Assembly: GCA_937916485.1 (NCBI GenBank)
Contig: CALFSV010000425.1
Location: 1-8,294 of the forward strand
Direction: 5' to 3'
Origin: an uncultured Paracoccaceae bacterium
GTDB lineage: Bacteria; Pseudomonadota; Alphaproteobacteria; Rhodobacterales; Rhodobacteraceae
Length of the DNA: 8,294 nt
Both the position numbers and the translations under genes were made by a program. Shown piece after piece: positions 1 to 6,819 of this stretch. The notes under the pieces were generated by a model. The model saw nothing but the letters and a program-made list of their open reading frames with translations, had not been told where the DNA came from and did not search any database. Numbering within the stretch: the stretch's first letter is position 1; the number at the start of each line of letters is the position of its first letter.

Positions 1-114
1 TGTCGGTATGCCGGCGGGGTCAGCCAGGCCTTCGGTCAAGGCGGCTTTGGCGAGGCGGTTGCGCAAGCGGGCACCGCAGGGCAGGGCGAGTGATTGCGCG
101 AGCAGTTCCGACAT
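1..114 (-). CDS. NADH:flavin oxidoreductase (Old Yellow Enzyme family), N-terminal fragment cut by the window edge
   Basis: The reverse strand from an ATG at 114-112 reads 38 codons to the window edge without a stop. The peptide contains LPCGARLRN followed by RLAKAALTEGLADP. This matches the usual N-terminus of FMN-dependent Old Yellow Enzyme-type oxidoreductases, where an L-x-N-R segment and an A-K-A-x-(M/L)-T-E-G-x-A motif form the first barrel strand and part of the flavin site. A GGGGA Shine-Dalgarno (124-120) sits five bases upstream of the ATG, which supports this start, although the frame stays open further upstream. Members reduce activated C=C bonds using NAD(P)H; the substrate cannot be told from this fragment. 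It lies 50 bases after the M14-like hydrolase on the same strand and could be a last member of that transcript, but nothing ties it to cyanophycin. The family call rests on 38 residues. Confidence 0.72.
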   Translation of the reverse strand, partial: MSELLAQSLALPCGARLRNRLAKAALTEGLADPAGIPT

Positions 115-164
115 GATGATCCCCACTGCAGGTTTGGCTGTGAACGATAGCCGGGCACGCCATC

Positions 165-1256
165 TCAATCCGAAAGTAAATTGCCCTCTTTGCCATCCAG
201 CGGAACGTCGCCGGCGATCTTGCCGATCACCCGTCCGGGCCAGGCATACGGCTGGCTGTGGCGGGCAAAGAGCCGCCCGTCGGTCTCGGCCCGCAATTGC
301 GTCTCCTCGCCAAGCGGATCTATCACCGTGGCGACGAGATCGCCCCTGTGGACCCAATCGCCCAGCCGGCGGTGATAGGCGACGAGCCCGGTGACCGGCG
401 AGCGCAGTTGCGCCATCGCCGTCAGCGCCGTGGCGCGGCAGGACAAGCGCGGGCGCCCTCCCGACCCATCGACGAAGCCGCGTCCCTGCAACATGCGCAG
501 CAGCGCTGTGGCTTGATCGGCGGCGCGTTCGGGATCGACGTCGTCGTTGCAGCCCAGTTCCAGCGTGGCGGCCAGGCAGGCCGGCGGAATGGGCAGACCG
601 GGATGGTTCGCGGCCAGCGCCCACCAGGGACCGGCGCAGGCCTCATCGAAGGGATAACCGCCCGATACCTCTGCCAGAAGCACCGCTCGCGCATCGATCG
701 CTGCGGCGATGTCCTCGGCCGCCGGCCACAGCGCGGGGCCGACATACATGTGCGGCTCAGCCTCGTTGTCGGCGTGAAGATCAAGCACGAGGTCGGCGTC
801 ATGGGCGAGCGTGAGCAATGTGTGGCGTAGATGTGCCAACGCTCCATCCGGCTGCATCGCCGCAAGCCGCGCGGACATCGCGGCCCGGATCGTTTCAACG
901 TTCGACGCCGCGTCCGGCCCCAGCGACAGGCTTCCGAGGTCTGACAGCTCGGCATAGTTCCGGTTGAAGTTTTCCCCGGTGCCGCTCTCGAGCCGACCGG
1001 ACAGGAAGCTGGTTTCGGTCTGCGCCAAGCCGATCGGGTTTGACTGCGGCACCAGCAGGATTTCACTGTGGACCGCGCCGCGGGTATCCGCTTCGGCCAG
1101 ATGCCCGGCCAGAATGCGCAAGACCAGCATGCCGGGGAATTCGTCGGCATGCAGTCCGGCCTGTACGTAGGCTTTCTTGCCGGTGCCCGCTTCACCGAAG
1201 CGCAGCACGGTCAGGCGATAGGGCGAGCCCGGCAGATCGTAGTTCTGGCGCAGCAC
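165..1256 (-). CDS. Succinylglutamate desuccinylase/aspartoacylase family zinc hydrolase (M14-like), candidate cyanophycin dipeptide hydrolase
   Basis: This 363-residue protein has the AstE/AspA (M14-like) layout. The zinc ligands are recognisable as H36 and E39 in GLHADE and H161 in LDLHAD. N98-R99 in the NFNRNY segment fit the N-R substrate-binding motif, and E233 in TLELG fits the catalytic glutamate. Residues about 283-347 form the beta-rich C-terminal domain typical of the family (RSPVTGLV, LGDWVHRGD, DPLGEE). No signal peptide is seen, so it is probably cytoplasmic. Family members hydrolyse N-acyl amino acids or small peptides. As the last gene of a cyanophycin operon, its likely substrate is the beta-Asp-Arg dipeptide released by cyanophycinase. 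I recall published M14-like cyanophycin dipeptidases called CphZ but cannot confirm membership. The start is GTG (1256-1254) because the frame closes at 1277 and the next Met (43) lies beyond the zinc ligands. The SD is poor (ACAGG, about 12 bases away), suggesting translational coupling. Alternative role: ordinary aspartoacylase-like deacylation. Confidence 0.9.
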   Translation of the reverse strand: MLRQNYDLPGSPYRLTVLRFGEAGTGKKAYVQAGLHADEFPGMLVLRILAGHLAEADTRGAVHSEILLVPQSNPIGLAQTETSFLSGRLESGTGENFNRNYAELSDLGSLSLGPDAASNVETIRAAMSARLAAMQPDGALAHLRHTLLTLAHDADLVLDLHADNEAEPHMYVGPALWPAAEDIAAAIDARAVLLAEVSGGYPFDEACAGPWWALAANHPGLPIPPACLAATLELGCNDDVDPERAADQATALLRMLQGRGFVDGSGGRPRLSCRATALTAMAQLRSPVTGLVAYHRRLGDWVHRGDLVATVIDPLGEETQLRAETDGRLFARHSQPYAWPGRVIGKIAGDVPLDGKEGNLLSD

Positions 1257-1274
1257 GGTTTCACTCAGCCTGTC

Positions 1275-1649
1275 TTACTCGGCCTGCGGAGTGTCCGCCT
1301 GCGGAGTGTCCGTCTGCGGAGCATCCGGCACGGCGAGCGGAAGCACGGCCACGTCCGTCTCGTAGTAGGCCGCACAGGCGGCGTGCAGGCGCTCTTTCAG
1401 CTTGCCGTTCGTCGCCAGTGCCCCTGCGATCAAACGATGACCGGGGGGCATGTCGCGCAGTTCGATCCCCTGCGCATCGAGAAAAGCCGTCACGCCGGCC
1501 TCGCCCAGTTCCGGCAGCTCCACGGCGGCCTCGATGACGGCGAGCGGCGAGGTCTGAGCGCGGCCATCGGCGGCAATGGCAGGAGCGTTTGCAGCCGCCT
1601 TCTCCGCATCGGAAAGCAGTGTGGTCAGTGTGTTCCCGTCGAAATACAT
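1275..1649 (-). CDS. Small acidic protein of unknown family in the cyanophycin operon
   Basis: This 124-residue protein is not one I recognise. It begins MYFDGNTL and has alanine-rich stretches likely to be helical (about 10-50 and 78-100). It has 18 acidic against 7 Lys/Arg residues, so it is strongly acidic. It ends in a low-complexity tail of three near-identical five-residue units, (D)APQT/DTPQA/DTPQA, then E. No signal peptide, membrane segment or catalytic motif is visible. It starts 21 bases after the cyanophycinase stop and ends 18 bases before the M14-like hydrolase GTG, which argues for a real operon gene. A weak GGA lies about seven bases before the ATG. A competing frame (1674-1261) starts on an ATGA overlap with the cyanophycinase stop but is Arg/Gly/Cys-rich, as expected of an out-of-frame reading, so I prefer this one. 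A granule-associated or accessory role is possible but unsupported by homology. Confidence 0.7.
   Translation of the reverse strand: MYFDGNTLTTLLSDAEKAAANAPAIAADGRAQTSPLAVIEAAVELPELGEAGVTAFLDAQGIELRDMPPGHRLIAGALATNGKLKERLHAACAAYYETDVAVLPLAVPDAPQTDTPQADTPQAE
1281..1325 (-). repeat. Three tandem 15-base units encoding the DTPQA tail
   Basis: Units 1281-1295 and 1296-1310 differ at no more than one base, and 1311-1325 is a slightly diverged third copy. Each 15-base unit encodes five residues (DTPQA, DTPQA, DAPQT) at the C-terminus of the small acidic protein. Because the unit is a multiple of three, copy-number change would lengthen or shorten the tail without a frameshift. Confidence 0.9.
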
Positions 1650-1670
1650 GGCTGTTCCATTCTTTTGGTT

Positions 1671-3863
1671 TCATCCGTGCCGATCACGGATGCTTTCAAT
1701 ATCGAGATAGCCGGTGCCATCCCCATTGGAGCGATAGCGCAAGGCAATATGCGCTTCTTGGGTGACACCAGGCGCGGTCACCGGGCCGGCACTGCCAACG
1801 CAGTCCTTTATGAGTTCAGCTACCAACGTGTCCAACGCGGCGGCGGAATCGGTAGCCGGCGCCAGCCGGGTGACGGTCCCGGCCGCCATGTCGATGACAT
1901 CCCCCGGGCCAGCAAAACACAGCCTGGTGTCGGGCGCGATGAAATCGTCCCCCGCCAGCTCGGTCTTCAGCGGATCGATCTCGACGAGGACGGCGCCGCG
2001 CGTGCCGATCGCGGTGAGTTGGCTGTTGTCGTGGTTGGCGATGACGCCGCTGTCTTCCAAAAGACCGAGCCCGTAGCGAGCGCCTTCCTCGGCGCAGGCG
2101 ACAGCGAGGCGGCCGAGACGACGCGAGGACGAAAGTTTCTGATCGATGATCGCGGTGCCGAAAAATCCCAACCCTTCCTGGATCACCAAACCGTGCCGTC
2201 CCATGTCCGAGGCAATGCCGAAGCGCAGCGCTTCGTAGGACGTGCCGCCGCCGATCATGAAACCGGACAGCGCCGAGGCCGCGCCGCTGACCCCGACGAT
2301 CATCGCGCCGGCCGACCGCGCCCGCGCAATGGCCATCAGCAGTGGCGTGACATCGCCCCGGTAGAGCAAGGATTCCACCAGCCTGATCTGGTTACCGCCG
2401 GTCAGGATGATGGTGCGCAGGGCGGCGATCTGCTCGACCAGCGCTTCCTCACGCATCCGGCGATCAACATTGCCGATGGTGACGCGCAGATCGATGGCCT
2501 CGACGCCCTTGCCGCGCAGGGCGCGAATGTAATTTCGCGCGGTCGCGCGGGGCTCGGCGGAAGCGGCGGCAAGCACACCCACCGGCCCCTCGCACTGCGA
2601 CGCCAATTCCGCCAGTAGCGGGCTGCCGCAGTCCAGCGGGGCCGAGCCCAGCATCATCAGGCGCGCCTGCTTTCCCGGCGGCACACCGTAGTCGCGGGAC
2701 AGCGACGCCCGCCGGTTCTCCGCCAGTTGCGCCGCAGTGAGCAAGCGCGTCTGCATGCTGGCTCGAAAATCCACCGCCGTCATGCGGAATTCACGCCCGC
2801 CCAAAAGAATGTAAGAAGCCGCCCGGCCGCGTGCACGGGAGATTTCGACGCTGGTGGCGCAACCCGCCTTGGGCTCGATTGCGCGGGCGCGATCCGCTAG
2901 ATAGACCTCGGGGTCCCCCAGCACCAACCGCGCTACGAGATCGTAGAGCGTGTAGGCGCCGAAGACGTTGCGGAGCGAGCGGGCGGGAGCCTTGTAGGTA
3001 ATGTCGCGCCGGGTCACCGGCCGCTTGCCCGGACCGGGCCGAACCTCGCCCGATTCCAGGTCGAGGGCGTCACCGTTGTCGGCATAGCTGAAACCAATAC
3101 TTTCGATCAGCCCGAGACTGCGATCGACGTTCGCCTCTTCAAGATCGAGTACGAAGACGCCATATTCGCCGATCACCTGTGCACGCTTACCCTCGACGAA
3201 CAGGGCGGTGTTTTCGTCTATGCCGAAGCCGCGCTTCGCCCCGGACGCCTGCATCCCGACGATCAGCCGGCCGAGTCGGCCACGTTTGATGAAATGCTGG
3301 TCGACCATGCCCCAGGCAAAGAAGCCGAGCCCGGGCTCCAGCAACATTCCGGGCTGGTCCGGGTCATCGACCACACCATAGGTCGCGGCCTCCAGCGATG
3401 TGCCGCCGGAAATCATCACGTCGGACATGATGGCGGCGCCAGCACTCGACCCGGCGACAAGCGCACCGTTGCGTTGCATTTGGCGGATCGCTTTCAGCAC
3501 CCGGCTTTCCGTGCCGCCGGGTGCCAGCGCCCCGGTGATCAGGGCCTGGTCGCCGCCGGTGAAATAGACGCTGCCGTAGTCCGCGACGAGATCGGCGATC
3601 GCCGTGTCCTGCGCGGCCTGGCCCGCCCCGGCGCCGTGCACCCCGGCCAGGACGGCGTCGAAGCCATGGGCGCGAAACACCTCAACGGTTTCGGCGCCGA
3701 CCTCGTCAGGCACCGACGACGCCGTCGCGAAGACGACGATCCTGCCGCCCGCCAGACGGCGCATCTCGTCATAGATGGCGACATTGTCATCCTCCAGCCG
3801 GCCGCCGATGACGGCCAGTTTCGGGATGACACTCGCCACGTTGAGCGAATGAGACTCTGTCAC
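1671..3863 (-). CDS. cphB: Tandem-domain cyanophycinase (peptidase S51), second domain lacking the catalytic histidine
   Basis: Cyanophycinase is a serine exopeptidase that cuts cyanophycin to beta-Asp-Arg dipeptides. Usual cytoplasmic CphB has roughly 270-300 residues; this protein has 730 and holds two copies of the fold. Domain 1 (about 14-290) keeps the full set: TGGDQ (102-106), the nucleophile S140 in GSSAGA, H190 in DQHF, and E217 in GIDEN. A linker (about 290-395) leads to domain 2 (about 396-665), which has TGGNQ (488-492), S526 in GVSGA and E603 in LLEDS, but K576 (DQK) where the catalytic histidine should be. Domain 2 is therefore probably not catalytic and may bind polymer or stabilise the fold. 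A C-terminal extension (about 665-730) has no motif I know. No signal peptide is seen. The start is GTG at 3863-3861, six bases after the cphA stop, with an AGGGAG SD overlapping that stop. The cphB name rests on domain 1. Confidence 0.93.
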   Translation of the reverse strand: MTESHSLNVASVIPKLAVIGGRLEDDNVAIYDEMRRLAGGRIVVFATASSVPDEVGAETVEVFRAHGFDAVLAGVHGAGAGQAAQDTAIADLVADYGSVYFTGGDQALITGALAPGGTESRVLKAIRQMQRNGALVAGSSAGAAIMSDVMISGGTSLEAATYGVVDDPDQPGMLLEPGLGFFAWGMVDQHFIKRGRLGRLIVGMQASGAKRGFGIDENTALFVEGKRAQVIGEYGVFVLDLEEANVDRSLGLIESIGFSYADNGDALDLESGEVRPGPGKRPVTRRDITYKAPARSLRNVFGAYTLYDLVARLVLGDPEVYLADRARAIEPKAGCATSVEISRARGRAASYILLGGREFRMTAVDFRASMQTRLLTAAQLAENRRASLSRDYGVPPGKQARLMMLGSAPLDCGSPLLAELASQCEGPVGVLAAASAEPRATARNYIRALRGKGVEAIDLRVTIGNVDRRMREEALVEQIAALRTIILTGGNQIRLVESLLYRGDVTPLLMAIARARSAGAMIVGVSGAASALSGFMIGGGTSYEALRFGIASDMGRHGLVIQEGLGFFGTAIIDQKLSSSRRLGRLAVACAEEGARYGLGLLEDSGVIANHDNSQLTAIGTRGAVLVEIDPLKTELAGDDFIAPDTRLCFAGPGDVIDMAAGTVTRLAPATDSAAALDTLVAELIKDCVGSAGPVTAPGVTQEAHIALRYRSNGDGTGYLDIESIRDRHG

Positions 3864-3865
3864 GT

Positions 3866-3871
3866 CTCCCT
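3866..3871 (-). promoter_or_regulatory. Shine-Dalgarno of the cyanophycinase, overlapping the cphA stop codon
   Basis: The reverse strand reads AGGGAG two bases before the GTG start at 3863 and shares bases with the TAG stop of cphA (3872-3870). The very short spacing and the overlap suggest that cyanophycinase translation is coupled to ribosomes finishing cphA. Confidence 0.6.
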
Positions 3872-6599
3872 AAGATTTCGCCGGAACGATCAGCACACCG
3901 CGATCATCCGAAGTGAGAACGAAGCCATCGGGAACGCCGAAGCTCGATGCTGCCAGACGCTGTGCGACGGGTTCCGGCCCGGTCGCGGTGAACTTCGGGG
4001 TGAAGTGAACGATCCGCTTCCAGCAGCGCGTGATCCCGTCGCAGAAGAACAACACCAAATCGTCGGGTTGCGCGCGCGAAAGCGCTGCGTCGAGGGCCTC
4101 CTCCTCCTCCTCGATGATGGTGATCGCGTCGGGCGCGACACCCTCGGCAATCAGGGCGGCCCGCATCAGTTTCGGCATTTCGTCGGGCCCGCGGCCGCGC
4201 AAATTGTCGTCGCGGTGGCAGATATAGGCGTCGAAATGCCCGGCGACCTTAGCCGCAATCGCCGCCACATCCTCGTCGCGCCGGTCGCCAGGACAGGTCA
4301 CGCCGACGATCCGGCGCCCGCGCGGCGTGAGTCTGTCGACGACGTCGACCATGGCCCCCACCGCGGCCTCGTTGTGCCCGTAGTCGAGGATCACCCGGAA
4401 ACCGTGTTCGTCGAAGACATTCATCCTCCCCGGACTCTGGAAGAAGCTGTTATCGAAGGTGCGCAGTCCGGTGCGGATCTGGTCCAGTGTCTTGCCGAGC
4501 GCGTAGGCCATTCCGGCGGCGAACATCGCGTTTTCGACATTGTGCAGCGCCTTGCCTTCCAACGTTGCCCGGACGAGATGGGTCCAGATCAGCGGCATCT
4601 GGGTGCCATTGTCGTAGATCACGATTTGGTCGCCGTTCACCCCCTGCTCAAGAACGATCGCGGGCTTGCCGAGCCCGATATGTTCGCGCACCAGTTCGTG
4701 CTCCGGGTTGCGCGTCACGTACATGATCTGGCGGGCGGGCGAAAAGGCCGCCATTTTCAGCGTCTGCTCGTCATCGGCGTTCAACACCACTGTGCCGCGC
4801 GTGACTTCCGCGATGACGCGTTTCACCCGGGCAAGTCCGTCGATGGTGTCGACGCCGCCGAGTCCGAGATGGTCCGACGTCACGTTGAGCACCGCGCCCA
4901 CATCGCAAAAGTTAAACCCCAGGCCGGAGCGGACGATGCCGCCGCGCGCCGTCTCCAGGACCGCGACGTCGACCGAAGGATCGCGCAGCACCATCTTGGC
5001 AGAGACCGGCCCGGTCATGTCGCCCTTGACGGTCACGTTGCCGTCGATCACGACGGCGTCGGTCGAGGTCTGCCCCACCACGTGGCCCGCCATTTTCAGG
5101 ATGTGCGCCAGCATGCGCGAGCAGGTGGTCTTGCCGTTCGTTCCGGTAAGGGCGGCGATTGGCACGCGCGCCTGGGTGCCCGGTGGAAAGAGCATGTCCA
5201 TGATCGCCCCGCCCACATCGCGGGGCGTCCCCTCCGAAGGCGCGATATGCATGCGCAGGCCTGGCCCCGCATTGACCTCGCAGATACCGCCGTCGGTTTC
5301 GCGATAGCTCTTGGTGATGTCGGTGGTCAGGAAATCCACCGCGCCGACATCGAGTCCGATCGCCCGGATCGCCCGTTCGGCCATCAGCTTGTTGTCGGGA
5401 TGGATCGTATCGGTGACATCCACCGCCGTGCCGCCCGTCGAAATATTCGCGGTCTTGCGCAGATAAACCTCCTCGCCCTCGGCGGGGACCGTCTTCTCCG
5501 TGTGGCCCTTTTCCTCGAGGAGGCGCTTCGCCTGATCATCGAGTTCGAGCCGGGTCAGCACGTTTTCATGCCCGACGCCGCGGCGCGGGTCTTGATTGAC
5601 GATATCCACTAGGTCGGCGATGGTGTGGCGCCCATCGCCCTTCACATGCCCCGGCACCCGGCGTGCGGCGGCGACGAGCTGGCCATTGACCACCAGAAGC
5701 CGGTGGTCGTCGCCGCACAGCATGGTCTCCACCAGCACCGCTGATCCTTGAGCATCGGCGATCTCGAAGGCGGCGGCGATACCGTCCTCGGTGGTGATGC
5801 TGACGGTGACGCCCCGGCCGTGATTGCCGTCGAGCGGCTTGACGACCACCGGATAACCAATGCGTTCGGCCGCCCCGATCGCCTCGTCCACGCTGTAGAC
5901 CAGCTTCTGCCGCGGCACAGGCAGACCGAGATCGGCAAGGATCGTGTTGCAAAGGTTCTTGTCCGAGGCAATTTCGACAGCGATATGCGGGGTCCTCGAC
6001 GTCAGCGCCGCCTCGATCCGCTGCTGATACTTGCCCTCGCCGACCTGGATCAGGCTGGCGTCGTTCAACCGGTAGACCGGAATGTCGCGGGCCTGCGCCG
6101 CGCGCACCAATTCCATGGCCGAGGGTCCGAGAGAACGCCTTTCGCTGTAGCGAAGAAAATCCTCGACGCTTTTGCCAAGGTCAGGAATCTCGTCGTCGGC
6201 GCGGGCGATGGCCGCGAGCATGTCGCAGGCAACCTCGCCGGCCTCGATACCGATGTCCTCATTGTCATAGCTGTAAAACACTTCGACGCTATTTGGATCG
6301 TCCGTCAATTCCGACCACGCCAGCGCGCCGTCAATGCCGGCAGCATGCTGAAGCGCCAAGGCCAGCCTTGCGACCAGATCACCGACACAAAGCCCCTCGT
6401 CGGCGCGTAAAGCGGCAACCCACTCGGACTGTTGAAGCGCAAGCCCCGGCAACACCGCTGCCAGTCTGTCGATCACGGCCGCCCCCAGGCTCCTGAGGGT
6501 TTCGGCATAACTCGGTTTGACATCCAGCGTGGACCGGATCACCGCCTCCCGCGCATGAACATTCGGACCGACATAAACCGAAACGGAATCGATATTCAT
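3870..6599 (-). CDS. cphA: Cyanophycin synthetase, CphA1-type
   Basis: This cytoplasmic enzyme alternately adds Asp to the poly-Asp backbone and Arg to Asp side chains, using ATP. The 909-residue length fits full CphA1. An N-terminal domain (about 1-165) precedes a glutathione-synthetase-like ATP-grasp domain (about 205-470) with KPLDGNHGRGV (254-264), VLVE (288-291) and EVNAGPG (441-447). The Mur-ligase-like domain (about 478-890) has the P-loop GTNGKTT (486-492), ETARGG (549-554), NVTSDHLG (572-579), HNVEN (686-690), SPGRMN (722-727) and DYGHN (739-743). Both ATP sites look intact, which argues against the dipeptide-polymerising CphA2 type. Whether the N-domain keeps the primer-making hydrolytic site reported for some CphA1 enzymes cannot be judged here. 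The ATG at 6599 has a GAGGA SD six bases upstream. A run of five Glu (830-834) comes from five CTC triplets at 4098-4112. It is the first gene of the operon and is divergent from the permease. Confidence 0.97.
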   Translation of the reverse strand: MNIDSVSVYVGPNVHAREAVIRSTLDVKPSYAETLRSLGAAVIDRLAAVLPGLALQQSEWVAALRADEGLCVGDLVARLALALQHAAGIDGALAWSELTDDPNSVEVFYSYDNEDIGIEAGEVACDMLAAIARADDEIPDLGKSVEDFLRYSERRSLGPSAMELVRAAQARDIPVYRLNDASLIQVGEGKYQQRIEAALTSRTPHIAVEIASDKNLCNTILADLGLPVPRQKLVYSVDEAIGAAERIGYPVVVKPLDGNHGRGVTVSITTEDGIAAAFEIADAQGSAVLVETMLCGDDHRLLVVNGQLVAAARRVPGHVKGDGRHTIADLVDIVNQDPRRGVGHENVLTRLELDDQAKRLLEEKGHTEKTVPAEGEEVYLRKTANISTGGTAVDVTDTIHPDNKLMAERAIRAIGLDVGAVDFLTTDITKSYRETDGGICEVNAGPGLRMHIAPSEGTPRDVGGAIMDMLFPPGTQARVPIAALTGTNGKTTCSRMLAHILKMAGHVVGQTSTDAVVIDGNVTVKGDMTGPVSAKMVLRDPSVDVAVLETARGGIVRSGLGFNFCDVGAVLNVTSDHLGLGGVDTIDGLARVKRVIAEVTRGTVVLNADDEQTLKMAAFSPARQIMYVTRNPEHELVREHIGLGKPAIVLEQGVNGDQIVIYDNGTQMPLIWTHLVRATLEGKALHNVENAMFAAGMAYALGKTLDQIRTGLRTFDNSFFQSPGRMNVFDEHGFRVILDYGHNEAAVGAMVDVVDRLTPRGRRIVGVTCPGDRRDEDVAAIAAKVAGHFDAYICHRDDNLRGRGPDEMPKLMRAALIAEGVAPDAITIIEEEEEALDAALSRAQPDDLVLFFCDGITRCWKRIVHFTPKFTATGPEPVAQRLAASSFGVPDGFVLTSDDRGVLIVPAKS

Positions 6600-6604
6600 G
6601 GGGC

Positions 6605-6610
6605 ATCCTC
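6605..6610 (-). promoter_or_regulatory. Shine-Dalgarno of cphA
   Basis: The reverse strand reads GAGGAT with about six bases between GAGGA and the ATG at 6599. This fixes the cphA start against the overlapping out-of-frame ATG at 6612. Confidence 0.75.
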
Positions 6611-6708
6611 ATCGAACGTCGGGCACGTATCCACGCGAACGCGGTCGGACTTCAGTCGCGCAACGCAGTGGCCTGTATTCCAACACGCGGGGCGATCATC
6701 CGCAGTAC

Positions 6709-6799
6709 TAGAGCATCACGAGGAACTCAACAGGGTTAGCCCACGAAGCATTTCCATTCTCGACAGGCGAAGCGAGCGGTTTGGGCCGATAATGCTCTA
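6709..6799. repeat. Inverted-repeat-bounded intergenic element
   Basis: TAGAGCAT at 6709-6716 is the exact reverse complement of ATGCTCTA at 6792-6799. Inside, GGGTTAG (6733-6739) is the reverse complement of CTAACCC (6797-6803), which overlaps the right arm, and GCCCA (6739-6743) can pair with TGGGC (6782-6786). Ends of the GAGCAT type are familiar from short palindromic intergenic elements of alphaproteobacteria (RIME-like), which is an inference from memory. The element ends ten bases before the permease Shine-Dalgarno, so it would lie in the permease leader if transcription starts upstream. A chance inverted repeat is not excluded. Confidence 0.45.
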
Positions 6800-6808
6800 A
6801 CCCAGTTC

Positions 6809-6814
6809 AGGAGG
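6809..6814 (+). promoter_or_regulatory. Shine-Dalgarno of the permease
   Basis: AGGAGG, a perfect core match, lies five bases before the ATG at 6820 and firmly sets the permease start. Confidence 0.9.
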
Positions 6815-6819
6815 ACCTC

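Larger units (their letters stand above)
6600..6819. promoter_or_regulatory. Divergent intergenic region between cphA and the permease
   Basis: These 220 bases must hold the promoters of both the cyanophycin operon (leftward) and the permease (rightward). I see no convincing -35/-10 pair for either. The closest on the plus strand is TCGACA (6760-6765) with GATAAT (6788-6793), but the 22-base spacing is too long. The part nearest the permease is occupied by an inverted-repeat segment (6709-6799); the part nearest cphA (6611-6708) shows no clear palindromic operator. Confidence 0.5.

Noticed and set aside
136..152. Possible hairpin GGCT/AGCC after the hydrolase gene, considered as a terminator
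   Set aside because: The stem has only four solid pairs with a nine-base loop and no T-run follows on the minus strand.
8..394. 128-codon plus-strand frame at the left edge
   Set aside because: It is antisense to the oxidoreductase start and the hydrolase C-terminus, and is Arg/Ala/Ser-rich without motifs.
1261..1674. 137-codon minus-strand frame beginning on an ATGA overlap with the cyanophycinase stop
   Set aside because: The overlap start is attractive, but the protein is Arg/Gly/Cys-rich and unstructured, while the +124-residue frame beside it looks protein-like and is spaced as an operon gene.
1068..2618. 516-codon open frame on the plus strand
   Set aside because: It runs antisense across three operon genes, has no domain, and has shadow-type composition.
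4098..4112. Five tandem CTC triplets in cphA
   Set aside because: They encode a short Glu run in a surface-like stretch; such codon runs are common and no slippage consequence is evident.
3294..5612. 772-codon open frame on the plus strand across cphA and the cyanophycinase
   Set aside because: It is antisense to two genes with clear catalytic motifs; its composition (rich in Arg, His, Asp and Gly) is that of a high-GC mirror frame with no recognisable domain.
6760..6793. TCGACA and GATAAT as a sigma70 promoter for the permease
   Set aside because: The spacing of 22 bases is well outside the usual 16-18, and the elements lie within the inverted-repeat segment.
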